A stretch of 52,776 bases of DNA from Gammaproteobacteria bacterium (GTDB lineage: Bacteria > Pseudomonadota > Gammaproteobacteria > Arenicellales > Poriferihabitantaceae). A model generated the notes under the pieces. That model was not told the DNA's origin. It did no database searches and saw nothing but the letters and a program-made list of their open reading frames with translations. A program made the position numbers and the translations under genes. The DNA lies in the NCBI GenBank assembly GCA_028817405.1, contig JAPPPS010000121.1:73139-125914 (forward strand), in the 5' to 3' direction. Shown one piece after another: positions 39,031-50,518 of the stretch; the first letter of the stretch is position 1; each line of letters begins with the position of its first letter.

Positions 39031-39990
39031 CTATTTTTTGGTGATTTTCTGCCCGACATACACCACGTAAGTTTTCTCGTGAGCCTGCATGGGCCAGGAA
39101 AAGTGAATCCTTAGTGGGATATGGGTGGTTTTTACTTTTCCATGCCAAGTGCAGAATAAAGTATTCCCGCCCAATTCCGGATGCGGAAATGTCATATCAT
39201 TCCGAAATCTGCTTTTTTCAGTACGCGAAGAATCAGAAAACCAAGCATTATCGCCGGTGAAATGCATTTGATAAATCTTCTGCCCTTTTTCGGTGCGCTT
39301 TCCTTTATTGTCGATGGAGTTTTTGAAATCGCGCAAGGTAGTCAGACGTTGCAGCAGTTGCTCCGCAGCGCTTTTGTTGAATGGGATATCCTGCAACGGT
39401 GTGAAGCATTCCGGTGAAAAAGTCAGATTCCGGCAAATATTTCTTGCCGTGGTCTCCAATTGCCCCCAGGAATCAAGGGGCTGTGCCGGAACGCTGCGAA
39501 AAGCGTTTTCCGCCTCATCGGCATTCCAATGGTTGCAGACGTCGATGGATTCGAGTGTTTCGATGTTGTGCCAGTCAACTTTTACCGGTGAATACATCCA
39601 TTCGGATGGATTCATGCTGACGATGTGGCAAAGGATGCCGTGAAAGCACAAATAAGCCGCTTCACCCACTGCGGTATCGGTGACTATTTTATCATCGCAG
39701 GCCATGTAGTCATCGCCACTGTGCCGTTGTTCGTTGTTCCATAAAGAACCGCGATGTGTCAGCCATTGTAGAAAATCTCTGCGCTTTTCCTTGGTTAATG
39801 TGTTGACGGCTTTTTTCATGGGGTAGCCGGGCATCACCAGCGTATCAGACACGTTCTGGTGGCACTGCAATTCCCACCCGAATTGACGGGCGGCATTCCT
39901 GATGGACATTATCATCTCGACAGCGCGACGAAACGCCTTCAAATCATGGAATTGCCCGTCAATGGAAAGTTCATTGAACAACAGTTTCAC
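39031..39990 (-). CDS. Unknown protein, third gene of DUF262-ATPase operon
   Basis: I do not recognise this family. The start is GTG at 39990 with GGGGAGGA just before it and one base after the ATPase stop, giving 319 residues (VKLLFNELSIDGQFHDLKAF). No signal peptide or membrane segment is seen. The C-terminal third is rich in aromatic, His and Cys residues and looks like the conserved core: YQMHFTGDNAWFSDSS, MTFPHPELGG, LFCTWHGKVKT and IPLRIHFSWP. A middle motif reads AVGEAAYLCFHGILCH. Being last in a compact operon with a DUF262 sensor-like protein and an ATPase, it may be the effector; that is inference only. Confidence 0.7.
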   Translation of the reverse strand: MKLLFNELSIDGQFHDLKAFRRAVEMIMSIRNAARQFGWELQCHQNVSDTLVMPGYPMKKAVNTLTKEKRRDFLQWLTHRGSLWNNEQRHSGDDYMACDDKIVTDTAVGEAAYLCFHGILCHIVSMNPSEWMYSPVKVDWHNIETLESIDVCNHWNADEAENAFRSVPAQPLDSWGQLETTARNICRNLTFSPECFTPLQDIPFNKSAAEQLLQRLTTLRDFKNSIDNKGKRTEKGQKIYQMHFTGDNAWFSDSSRTEKSRFRNDMTFPHPELGGNTLFCTWHGKVKTTHIPLRIHFSWPMQAHEKTYVVYVGQKITKK

Positions 39991-39991
39991 T

Positions 39992-41131
39992 TCAGTCCTC
40001 TCCCCAACCGGCAAAGTAGTTGGCATCGATGTCAAATTGGTCGAAAAAACCTTCCGGCCATGAATCGATGTTTCCGGAGTCGTCCAGCATCGGACTCGCC
40101 ACCTGTGGCTGGCCTGCGGACCGCGCTTGGAAGAAGTGAATTGCGACCTGGCCGGCGGACAGTTTTCCATCCTTGACCGAACGGCGGATACCGTTCAGCA
40201 CATGGTCACTATGTGTTTCCACAAATACCTGCACACCCGCATGCGCAACATCAGCCAAGAATCGCCCCATCAGCGCTTGGCCGGCGGGATGAAGGTGTAC
40301 CTCCGGGTTTTCAATCAATATGATGTCGCCCTCGGATGCCGACAGGGCGGCCACGACAATGGGCAGACTCTGGGTTAGCCCAAATCCGGTGTGTGCCGGG
40401 CGGTGGAATTCCGTGTCATCCGACATGCGTATGCCCAGCGTTACCGCATTAGACCGCTGCGGCTGTTGCACCTCCATCCGGTAGCCGGGAAAAAACTTGC
40501 GCATGTGTTCCTCCACTTGCTTGAACCGATTCGGAGGTGCATCCGGCAAGATGAGACTTTCTATCACAGGCTCGTCTCGACCCCAGTGCAACACGCTCAC
40601 AGCATGCTCCCCTTTGGGTCCGACGGTCGCCACATTGTGCGGGTCTTCCAAGGTATATGTATCTTGGGGAGGCGCTCTTTCAGCGGTTATATAAGACAGA
40701 CCGTGAATCTGCCGGGCCAATGGCAAGTCCGCCCCGCCATCGGGCGGGAGCAGATATCTGAGCCTGGTCGGCGCTTCCGTAGTTTTGCCATTGACGGAAA
40801 CGCGCCGGACTTCCATTGACATGTCACGCCGCTCGCCCCCGAATGTCCATTCAAAAGAGTCTTTATCGTCGGCCAGCAGGATGCCGAAACTGTCCCGCCC
40901 GGATATTTCGTCGACCACATCCAGCATGGCGACTAGTCTGACACCCGCGCCGTTGAGGGCAAGCCTCGTGGACCACTCATGTTCACGCATGGTCTGGTGT
41001 ATCAAAACAAGCGCCTGCAGAACCGAGGATTTGCCGGATGCATTTGGTCCGGTAAACAATGTCAGTGGCGCCACGGGCAACAGCAGACGCTCAAAGCATT
41101 TTAAGTTGCTCAACTTAATCCGAGTAAGCAT
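39992..41131 (-). CDS. AAA ATPase with DUF3696 C terminus
   Basis: The 379-residue protein is an ABC/SMC-like ATPase of the AAA_15/21 group. It has Walker A GPNASGKSS (28-36), a signature-like GFGLTQ (249-254), Walker B IILIENPEVHLHP (270-282) and the histidine switch ETHSDH (305-310). The end (ARSAGQPQVASPML; DSWPEGFFDQFDID) fits DUF3696. There is no TOPRIM nuclease domain, unlike OLD enzymes. The start is MLTRIKLSNLKCF with GGAGGT upstream and overlaps the DUF262 gene by 17 bases; the 3' neighbour begins after one base. The three are surely one operon. Confidence 0.82.
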   Translation of the reverse strand: MLTRIKLSNLKCFERLLLPVAPLTLFTGPNASGKSSVLQALVLIHQTMREHEWSTRLALNGAGVRLVAMLDVVDEISGRDSFGILLADDKDSFEWTFGGERRDMSMEVRRVSVNGKTTEAPTRLRYLLPPDGGADLPLARQIHGLSYITAERAPPQDTYTLEDPHNVATVGPKGEHAVSVLHWGRDEPVIESLILPDAPPNRFKQVEEHMRKFFPGYRMEVQQPQRSNAVTLGIRMSDDTEFHRPAHTGFGLTQSLPIVVAALSASEGDIILIENPEVHLHPAGQALMGRFLADVAHAGVQVFVETHSDHVLNGIRRSVKDGKLSAGQVAIHFFQARSAGQPQVASPMLDDSGNIDSWPEGFFDQFDIDANYFAGWGED

Positions 41132-42209
41132 TGAACACCTCCGAGAATGCTTCTCTTGCCAGCGCAAAGCGGCGTCTTACCTGATTTGGGCTGTTCGGGC
41201 TTCGCGTAATGGAGTCCGTAAAACCTTCATGCGACAGCAGTTGATAAAACAACTCTTTCGCATCCGAAGAACGCGCCTTGACAATCTCCGCCGGAATTTT
41301 TGAAAAACCCGTGGACATGACATCCCAAAGCGATGCGTTGAGGAGGTTACGCCTTGCCTGACCGAGTTGGTGCTTACGAAAGGCATGTTTGCCGAACAGA
41401 AAAAAATTGTTGTCAAGAGTGACCCGGAACTGTCGGGACAAATCATGCGCCAACTCCGGCTCATGATTTATTTTCTTGAGAGCATTCGCAAGAAACCCGT
41501 CCATGTCCCGATACTCGCTGACATCGAGCATCTGGAAAGCGCAAAATCGATTGACAAACTCGCGGTCCCGCATAGTTTCCGACCTCAAACTGTTCCCGGT
41601 CGCTTTCTTGAATTCCGTAGTTTTCGATTCATCTCTAAGAAAACGGGTTGCCTCGCCCATGAACAGGCAGTTGCGCATCTGCTGACGGGTCAACGGCACT
41701 CCGCCATTGACTCGCTCAAATATATCCAGCCTGGCTTGTTCCGGGACCTTGTGGTCGATGATGTACAGAATCAAATTGCAATCCTCAATTCGATTCTGGA
41801 GTTTAGGCGGCAAATCCTTAAATTTTTTGCCGTTTAATTCCCCGCGGTCAGGAAGCCGGAGTTGCAGTTTGTTGTTTACAAAACGTTCGAAAGTACTCAG
41901 TCGCTGCAGCCCGTCAACAACGATCATGCGCCCCCGGTCGTCTTCCGCCAGATAAAAAACGGGCAACGGTATTCTCATCACCACGGATTCGATAAGCCGG
42001 CTCTGTTTATCTTCTCCCCAGATGAAGTCGCGCTGAAATTCAGGATTCATAATAAATCTTTCATCCTGAATTCGACGCAACACATCATGCACCGTACGCT
42101 GCTCGTTCCGAATCAGCAGCGTATCGATGGGATAGTCGCCCCATGAGCCGGCCCGGCTGTCCTCCAAGCCCTCAATTTGCTCTTCAATTTTTGCGTTATC
42201 TTGCGTCAT
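41115..42209 (-). CDS. DUF262 (ParB-like) protein
   Basis: The 364-residue protein has the DUF262 signature: FIMNPEFQRDFIWGEDKQSR, SVVMRIPLPVFYLAED, VVDGLQRLSTFERF (DGxQR, residues 99-103) and FERVNGGVPLTRQQMRN. DUF262 is the nucleotide-hydrolysing N-terminal part of GmrSD-type restriction enzymes and occurs in several phage defence proteins. Here the HNH nuclease DUF1524 that completes GmrSD is absent. The C-terminal half is helical and unassigned. It is the first gene of the three-gene operon; codon use is less GC-biased than in neighbouring housekeeping genes. Confidence 0.82.
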   Translation of the reverse strand: MTQDNAKIEEQIEGLEDSRAGSWGDYPIDTLLIRNEQRTVHDVLRRIQDERFIMNPEFQRDFIWGEDKQSRLIESVVMRIPLPVFYLAEDDRGRMIVVDGLQRLSTFERFVNNKLQLRLPDRGELNGKKFKDLPPKLQNRIEDCNLILYIIDHKVPEQARLDIFERVNGGVPLTRQQMRNCLFMGEATRFLRDESKTTEFKKATGNSLRSETMRDREFVNRFCAFQMLDVSEYRDMDGFLANALKKINHEPELAHDLSRQFRVTLDNNFFLFGKHAFRKHQLGQARRNLLNASLWDVMSTGFSKIPAEIVKARSSDAKELFYQLLSHEGFTDSITRSPNSPNQVRRRFALAREAFSEVFNAYSD

Positions 42210-42225
42210 TGTTTTACTTTCGTTG

Positions 42226-42272
42226 GCCCGGCATCCGTTTGTGAAAAATCCGGTGATTTTCGGATGCCGGGC
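42226..42272. promoter_or_regulatory. Nested inverted repeat upstream of DUF262 operon
   Basis: Arms GCCCGGCATCCG (42226-42237) and CGGATGCCGGGC (42261-42272) are perfect complements of 12 bases. The loop itself holds AAAATC-N4-GATTTT. It lies 17 bases before the DUF262 start and after the stop of the upstream barrel gene. It could be a terminator of that gene, an operator, or an attenuator. No T tract follows. Confidence 0.6.
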
Positions 42273-42305
42273 ATCTGGTGGACGTTTTATTGGAGTTGTG
42301 CGAGT

Positions 42306-43820
42306 TCAGAAATTATAAATCGCGCTGACCCGGAAGCCGGCTGAGAGGTCGTCGGCGAGTTCGTAGCGGTCTTCGCGTTCGCTTAAGAATTGGTCGCGCA
42401 GGGAACTGGCGGCTTCCACGCCGGCGGTCCATCTAAAGTCGTCGCCGATTTTGGCGGTGTAGTACGCCGACACGCCGAAGTAGGCGCCGAGGAAACCGGC
42501 CAGCACACCGGCTTCGCGCTCTTTGTCGCCGCCGAGATATCTTGCCACGCTGATGGCGGGGAACACCAAGGTGTCGCGGTCGGTCTCGAACCCGGCCGCT
42601 TCTTCCAGTTCAATCAGGCGGTCGCCGGTGCTGTCGAAGCGGTCGTCGATGGCGAACAGGTTGAAGTCAAAACGCCAGTCGTCGCGGTCCGACTCGGCGC
42701 CGATGCCGAAGATGTAACGGTCGACGGGAATGTAGAGTTTGCCGTTGTTGGTACTTTGCACCGCTTGGAAATAATCGTAGTAGTTCTTAAGCGTTCCGGG
42801 GTCTGTTGGCGGTGAACCAAAAGCGATGGAATATCCTTCCAGGTCCACCTCGGTTTCCTGATACAGCATTTCAAACTTCCAGGTCCACAGCCCGGACGGA
42901 ATCGCGAGTTCAAATCCGAAGTTGTCGGCCTTGGGGAAATCGACATGACGGCGGACGTTAAAGACATTGGCATCATCGCCGGGGTTTTCCAGCGTTGCCA
43001 GATTGGACGAAAACGCCAATGCTTTGCGGCCTTCGTGCCAAGTGAAACCAATGGTTCCCCAGTCGGGATAAAACATCAAGCGCGCAGCACTGTGACTGTG
43101 GCGAGTTAAGTCGAGTCGGTCAGTTGCCCCTTGTGTTGATGTGCTCGAAAGGTCATTGCCGCTGGCATAAACCGCATCCGTCCCCCGATTCCGCGTAACC
43201 TCCTCCACCAGCGAGTCGATATTGGTGCTGAAAAAATGATAGCCCTGCACCTCCACGCGCTCGTGCGGGAACCATGAAAACGACACTTGGTCTTGCGGCA
43301 CCAGCAGATTCACCTTGCGCACCGAGGCCTCGTTGCTCTGCGGCGTTACCGGCAGCGCCAGATTCACCGGCGACACCAAGTTGAACTGCCCCCACGAGAC
43401 GCGCGCGCGCCCGGCCGTGAAAGTGAGGTTGCCCGGCGCTTGGTATTGAATGTATGCGTCGCTCAAATCCGCATCGCTGTCGTCCTCTTCCAGCGTCATC
43501 TCCTGCGGCGAGTTGTTGTTGGGGTTGTCCTGCGCGCTTTGTTTCAGTTCCAAGTCCAACTCGATGTCGGATTGGCTGGCGATGGCGCTGACGAAAATTC
43601 GCCCGCGGTCGCCGGCGAATCGGCCGTCGTAGCCGACTTCGAGGGAGACGAAACTGCGCTGGTGGCTGGAGCCGGCCGCGGCGGTGAAGCCGGCCTCGCC
43701 GAAGAAGTTGTCGGACAGGTTGCGCCCGCCGTCGGTGTCGCGTTCTTCGATGACGATTTGCGCGTGGGCGGCGCCGGCCAGCAGCGCGGCGGCCAGCAGC
43801 GGCAGGATGCGGTGTTTCAT
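42306..43820 (-). CDS. Outer-membrane beta-barrel protein, DUF1302-like
   Basis: The 504-residue protein starts with a signal peptide (MKHRILPLLAAALLAGAAHA, cleavage after AHA). It ends in the beta-barrel assembly signal with a terminal Phe (FRVSAIYNF). Between them are alternating strands typical of porin-like barrels (GRARVSWGQFNLVSPVNLAL; FDFNLFAIDDRFDS). The text resembles DUF1302-type porins; the transported substrate is unknown. The start was set at the signal peptide; no partner gene is coupled. Confidence 0.78.
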   Translation of the reverse strand: MKHRILPLLAAALLAGAAHAQIVIEERDTDGGRNLSDNFFGEAGFTAAAGSSHQRSFVSLEVGYDGRFAGDRGRIFVSAIASQSDIELDLELKQSAQDNPNNNSPQEMTLEEDDSDADLSDAYIQYQAPGNLTFTAGRARVSWGQFNLVSPVNLALPVTPQSNEASVRKVNLLVPQDQVSFSWFPHERVEVQGYHFFSTNIDSLVEEVTRNRGTDAVYASGNDLSSTSTQGATDRLDLTRHSHSAARLMFYPDWGTIGFTWHEGRKALAFSSNLATLENPGDDANVFNVRRHVDFPKADNFGFELAIPSGLWTWKFEMLYQETEVDLEGYSIAFGSPPTDPGTLKNYYDYFQAVQSTNNGKLYIPVDRYIFGIGAESDRDDWRFDFNLFAIDDRFDSTGDRLIELEEAAGFETDRDTLVFPAISVARYLGGDKEREAGVLAGFLGAYFGVSAYYTAKIGDDFRWTAGVEAASSLRDQFLSEREDRYELADDLSAGFRVSAIYNF

Positions 43821-43917
43821 TTGGGGGCCTCGCGGAATGGGTGTATGAGTCGCATTTTCGATAGGCGCGCGGGAAAAGTCAAGCGCGCGGCGCGGATAAC
43901 CGGCGCCGGCGCAGTCG

Positions 43918-44424
43918 CTAACGCACTTCGAATGCATGTTCGCCGGGGTAGCCCCAGAAACTGAATTTTAGGATGTAACGGCCGCGGCGGAGGGTTATGG
44001 GGATTTGGTAGGCGCGCGCGGTGGTTTGGGTTGGCGGCAGGGTGTTGGTCGCGAGTTGGCGGGGGCAGGGGCGGTTGGGCATGGTTTGCAGCAGGTTGCC
44101 TTGCGCGTTGGCGATTGACCATCGCAGCACCGTGCAGCGGGTTGATTCGGTCAGTTCCATCGCGCGGTGGCCGTGGTTTCGCAGGCGCAGTTGCAATGGT
44201 AATTGCAGCGTGGCGGCCGCATCGCCGGCCGCCAATACCGCCGGCGCGGATACTTCGCCGGTGACGGTTGCATCGGCGTAGAACGCGGTGAAGCCGGCGG
44301 CGGACGGGGGCGGCGCCGACGCCGGCGCTTGGAGCACCACACCGCAGCCGCCGAGCGCCGTTGCCAGCACGGTCGCCGCCAGAACCGCCGCCGCTAACAC
44401 CGTCGCCGCCGGCGCGCGCTTCAT
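43918..44424 (-). CDS. Lipoprotein, BsuPI-like fold suspected
   Basis: The 168-residue protein has a lipoprotein signal peptide with lipobox LGGC (VLATALGGCGVVLQAP). The mature part has the pattern of small beta-sandwich BsuPI-like proteins: LQLPLQLRLRNHGHRAMEL, TVLRWSIANAQGNLLQ, then ITLRRGRYILKFSFWGYPGE. BsuPI-like proteins include inhibitors of intracellular proteases. A lipoprotein of this fold downstream of a subtilase would suit a modulator of that protease, which is inference. It overlaps the preceding gene by 4 bases. Confidence 0.6.
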   Translation of the reverse strand: MKRAPAATVLAAAVLAATVLATALGGCGVVLQAPASAPPPSAAGFTAFYADATVTGEVSAPAVLAAGDAAATLQLPLQLRLRNHGHRAMELTESTRCTVLRWSIANAQGNLLQTMPNRPCPRQLATNTLPPTQTTARAYQIPITLRRGRYILKFSFWGYPGEHAFEVR

Positions 44425-45056
44425 CTTTGCCCGCCGCCGATGAGCCATGTGAAAACCAAACTGCCGTGCAAGTCGCCGCGGTGTTTTGGCGGGCGGTAAT
44501 CGCGCCACGCGGTCAGCGTCGGGCAGTAGTAGGCGCGGTCGTAGGAGTCGAAGCACGCCTTCTCCGACACTCGTCCGCCGATGATGCCGGATATGCCGGC
44601 GGTCAAGTAGAAGTTCTTGCGCACTTCAAACGCGCGCGCGTAGCCGAGCAGCAGCGCCGGGCGGACGCGGATTTTTTCCGCCGCGTAGCCGGTGTCGATG
44701 CCGAATGAAATCACCTCGCCGCTGTGCCGGCCGGCGTAGCGCAACTTGACGCGCAGGCGCGGATGGTGCGGGCGGTAGAAGCGCGAGATGTCGTATCGCG
44801 CCGCGGCGTCGTAAGCCGATGCGACCACGGCCGGGCGGCGCATGAGCGCGCGGCCGTCGGCGGCGCGGATGGTGTGCGGCGCGACCGACACCGCCATCTC
44901 CGCCAGCCACGGCCATGCGACTTTCATGTTCAAGTGCTTGGCGGTGAGCGCATAGCCGGCGACTTGTTGCCAGTCGTTGGCGGCCGCGGTGGCGGGGAAA
45001 GATGCAGCGACGGTGATGCTGAATGCCGCAGCCAAAACAAAACGCGCGGCACTCAT
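44421..45056 (-). CDS. Unknown envelope protein, second gene of subtilase operon
   Basis: No family recognised. The 211-residue protein begins with a signal peptide (MSAARFVLAAAFSITVAASF, cleavage near ATAA). It is rich in alternating beta-strand sequence (LRVKLRYAGRHSGEVISFGI; NFYLTAGISGIIGG; GSLVFTWLIGG) with two cysteines at SEKACFDSY and YYCPTLTAW that may pair. A small outer-membrane barrel or a periplasmic beta protein is likely. It overlaps the subtilase stop and the lipoprotein start by 4 bases each, so all three are made together. Confidence 0.65.
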   Translation of the reverse strand: MSAARFVLAAAFSITVAASFPATAAANDWQQVAGYALTAKHLNMKVAWPWLAEMAVSVAPHTIRAADGRALMRRPAVVASAYDAAARYDISRFYRPHHPRLRVKLRYAGRHSGEVISFGIDTGYAAEKIRVRPALLLGYARAFEVRKNFYLTAGISGIIGGRVSEKACFDSYDRAYYCPTLTAWRDYRPPKHRGDLHGSLVFTWLIGGGQR

Positions 45057-46424
45057 CGCAGCGTTCCAATCGGCGCCAACGCCGCACCGATGTCGACGCG
45101 CCCTTGGCCGTAGATGTTGCGCGCGCATGACGGCGACTTGCGCGCGGCGCCGGTGTGGCACGCCAAGCCCATGGTGGTGGCGGTTTCCAGCAGGATGTTG
45201 GCGGTGTGCGCGCCGGACAGGTTGGGGAATTTGTCGCGCACTAACGCGGCGAAGCCAGCCACGCGCGGGGCGGAGAAGGATGTGCCTTGGGTGTCGTAGT
45301 CGGCCACGCTGAGGGTTTGCGGATTGCGGCACGGTTGGCTCGCCGGCCGCGCGGCATCGCACAAGCCTGCTTGCCGGCCTTGGCCGTACGGCCGACCGCC
45401 GTATTCGACCAAGAATCGGCGCTGAATTTCCGCATTGCTCCCGGCGTAGTTGCTGTATCTGGCGATGCGGGCGTTGGCGCGCACATTGGTTTGCGACTGC
45501 GGGTTCTGGTCGGAAGCGCGCGCATAACCGTCCAGCGCGCCGACAATCAGCGCGCGCGGCGAGGTGCTTGAGTGCGTGACAAGCGCCACGGCGTCGGCGA
45601 ACCGCCCGGCGTCGATTCTGTCGTTGCCCGCGGCCTTGGTGATGACCGCATCGGCGGTGCGGTATTGGCCGCCGAGCAAGTCGCGGAAACTGGGCTCGGC
45701 GATTTCGGCGTTCACCTCGGCTTGGGTGGGCGCGCCGCCGCTCGGCGACGGGTTGATGTCGCCGAAACTGTGGTTGACGACATGATAGACGGTGGATGAC
45801 GGCGCGGTTAATCGAGTCCCGCGCCCGTAAAGCACACCGCCGGTGCCGTATTGCAAGGTGCCGATGCCGGATTCCAGCGCGTAGTAACCGGCGAACGGGG
45901 CGGTTTCGCGCGCCGACATCATCACCGTATAACCGTGCCGGTCGTCCCGCGGGTCAGCCGGGCGCACGGTCGGCGAGCCGAATTCGTCGACGATAAGGAG
46001 GTTCACGCCGCGCCCGGTCCAGCCTTCGCGCCACGCTTGGCGCACATCTTGCGGAGGCGGCGGCACCGCGATGAGCGCGCCGCCTGCGGCCGGCGACCCT
46101 TGCAGGCGGCGGTGCAGGAAAGTGACACCGTTGGGATACGCCGACCCGGTCGATTCCCGAATATCAACCAGTGCGCCGGTATCGATGCTACGGTAGCACG
46201 ATTGCCCGGTGCAGCCGGCCATGAAATAGGAGTCGACGCTGCCGGTGCGGTACGACGCATGCGAGCCGCCCGGCGTATAAGCCGGCGCGCGGTCGATGTT
46301 GGCGGTGGCGGATGATGGCGGGGCTGCCGAGGTGGCGCTACCGCCTCCGCCCCCCCCCGCAGGCGGTCAGGGCGAGCGCGATGAGCAGCGCGGCGGCGCG
46401 GGTTGTGATGGTGCTTGTGGGCAT
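45053..46424 (-). pseudogene. Subtilase (S8) lipoprotein, frame broken by G9 tract, possibly phase-variable
   Basis: Translation from ATG 46424 (GGAG upstream) gives a lipoprotein signal MPTSTITTRAAALLIALALT-AC followed by glycines from a run of nine G (46350-46358). With nine G the frame ends at once in TAG. With eight G it would continue into SATSAAPPSSATANIDRAPA and the protease, 456 residues in all. The catalytic domain is intact: Asp in LLIVDEFGSP, His in DRHGYTVM, oxyanion Asn in AAGNDR, and Ser in GTSFSAPRVAG. The open frame starting at an internal ATG (46222, 389 residues) would lack export. The long homopolymer right after the lipobox suggests slipped-strand switching or a sequencing error. 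Confidence 0.75.
46350..46358 (-). repeat. Nine-base homopolymer (G9 on coding strand)
   Basis: A run of nine C on the plus strand, directly after the lipobox cysteine codon of the subtilase. Eight would be in frame. Confidence 0.85.
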
Positions 46425-46465
46425 GATTTCTCCGGTTGGGTTTGGGGTTGTGGGGAAGGATGCTG

Positions 46466-46531
46466 CGCCCGCTTAACGGCCTGCGGGCGTGGCGGGTGGG
46501 GACTGCGGGCGTGACGGTGCGGAACGCCCGC
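46466..46531. repeat. Dispersed palindromic repeat, partial copy 3
   Basis: CGCCCGCTTAACGGCCTGCGGGCG (46466-46489) is a near match to the palindrome in copy 1. A second hairpin, GCGGGCG (46505-46511) with CGCCCGC (46525-46531), follows. Both lie between the greA stop and the subtilase start and may end greA transcription. Confidence 0.6.
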
Positions 46532-46586
46532 TCGGGGCGCGGTCGTTGAAAGGGTTGCGGTCGATGAGGTAGCGCGCGCCGCGCTG

Positions 46587-47066
46587 TCATCCATAACTGA
46601 TTTTGAGAATCTCGTAGATGCGTTTGCCGGCCGGGGCGTCGACTTCGATTTCGTCGCCTGCGCTTTTGCCGACCAAGGCGCGGCCGATGGGCGAGCGGAT
46701 GGAAATGCGCCCTTGGTCGAGGTCGGCTTCGAGGTTGCCGACCAATTGGTAGGTGACTTCGCCGCCTTGTTGTTCGTCAAACAACTCCACGCGCGCGCCG
46801 AAAACCACTTTGTCACCGCCGAGCGTGGCCGGGTCGATGACTTCCGCGGCCGACAGGTTCGACTCCAGTTCGCGGATGCGCGCTTCGATGAGGCCTTGCT
46901 GCTCTTTGGCCGCGTGGTATTCGGCGTTCTCGGACAAGTCGCCGTGCGCGCGCGCCTCGGCGATGGCGGCGATGACCTGCGGACGGTCGGTACGCTTCAG
47001 GCGTTTCAGTTCGACGCGCAGTCGTTCCGCGCCGGCGCGCGTGAGGAGAATTCGCTCGGTGTTCAT
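46587..47066 (-). CDS. greA: Transcription elongation factor GreA
   Basis: GreA rescues backtracked RNA polymerase. The 159-residue protein has the N-terminal coiled coil with the catalytic acidic tip (IAEARAHGDLSENAEYHAAK) and the FKBP-like C-terminal domain (ISIRSPIGRALVGKSAGDEI). The start MNTERILLT was chosen by family; an upstream extension is repeat sequence. It follows carB by about 90 bases, the usual carA-carB-greA order. Confidence 0.96.
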   Translation of the reverse strand: MNTERILLTRAGAERLRVELKRLKRTDRPQVIAAIAEARAHGDLSENAEYHAAKEQQGLIEARIRELESNLSAAEVIDPATLGGDKVVFGARVELFDEQQGGEVTYQLVGNLEADLDQGRISIRSPIGRALVGKSAGDEIEVDAPAGKRIYEILKISYG

Positions 47067-47071
47067 GGCGT

Positions 47072-47150
47072 GGTTCGGTGACGGTGACGGGGGTGGTGAC
47101 GGTGGCGTCGACGGTGGCGGCGATAACGGCGACGACGGTCGCGCAGGCGG
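47072..47150 (-). repeat. GACGGT repeat between carB and greA
   Basis: Plus-strand GGTGACGGTGACGGGGGTGG and several GACGGTGGCG units fill the space between the two genes and lie in the greA leader. Confidence 0.75.
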
Positions 47151-47154
47151 CGAA

Positions 47155-50490
<3,336 letters not shown>

Positions 50491-50518
50491 CGTGGTTTGG
50501 TTTGCGCATGGTTTTGTT

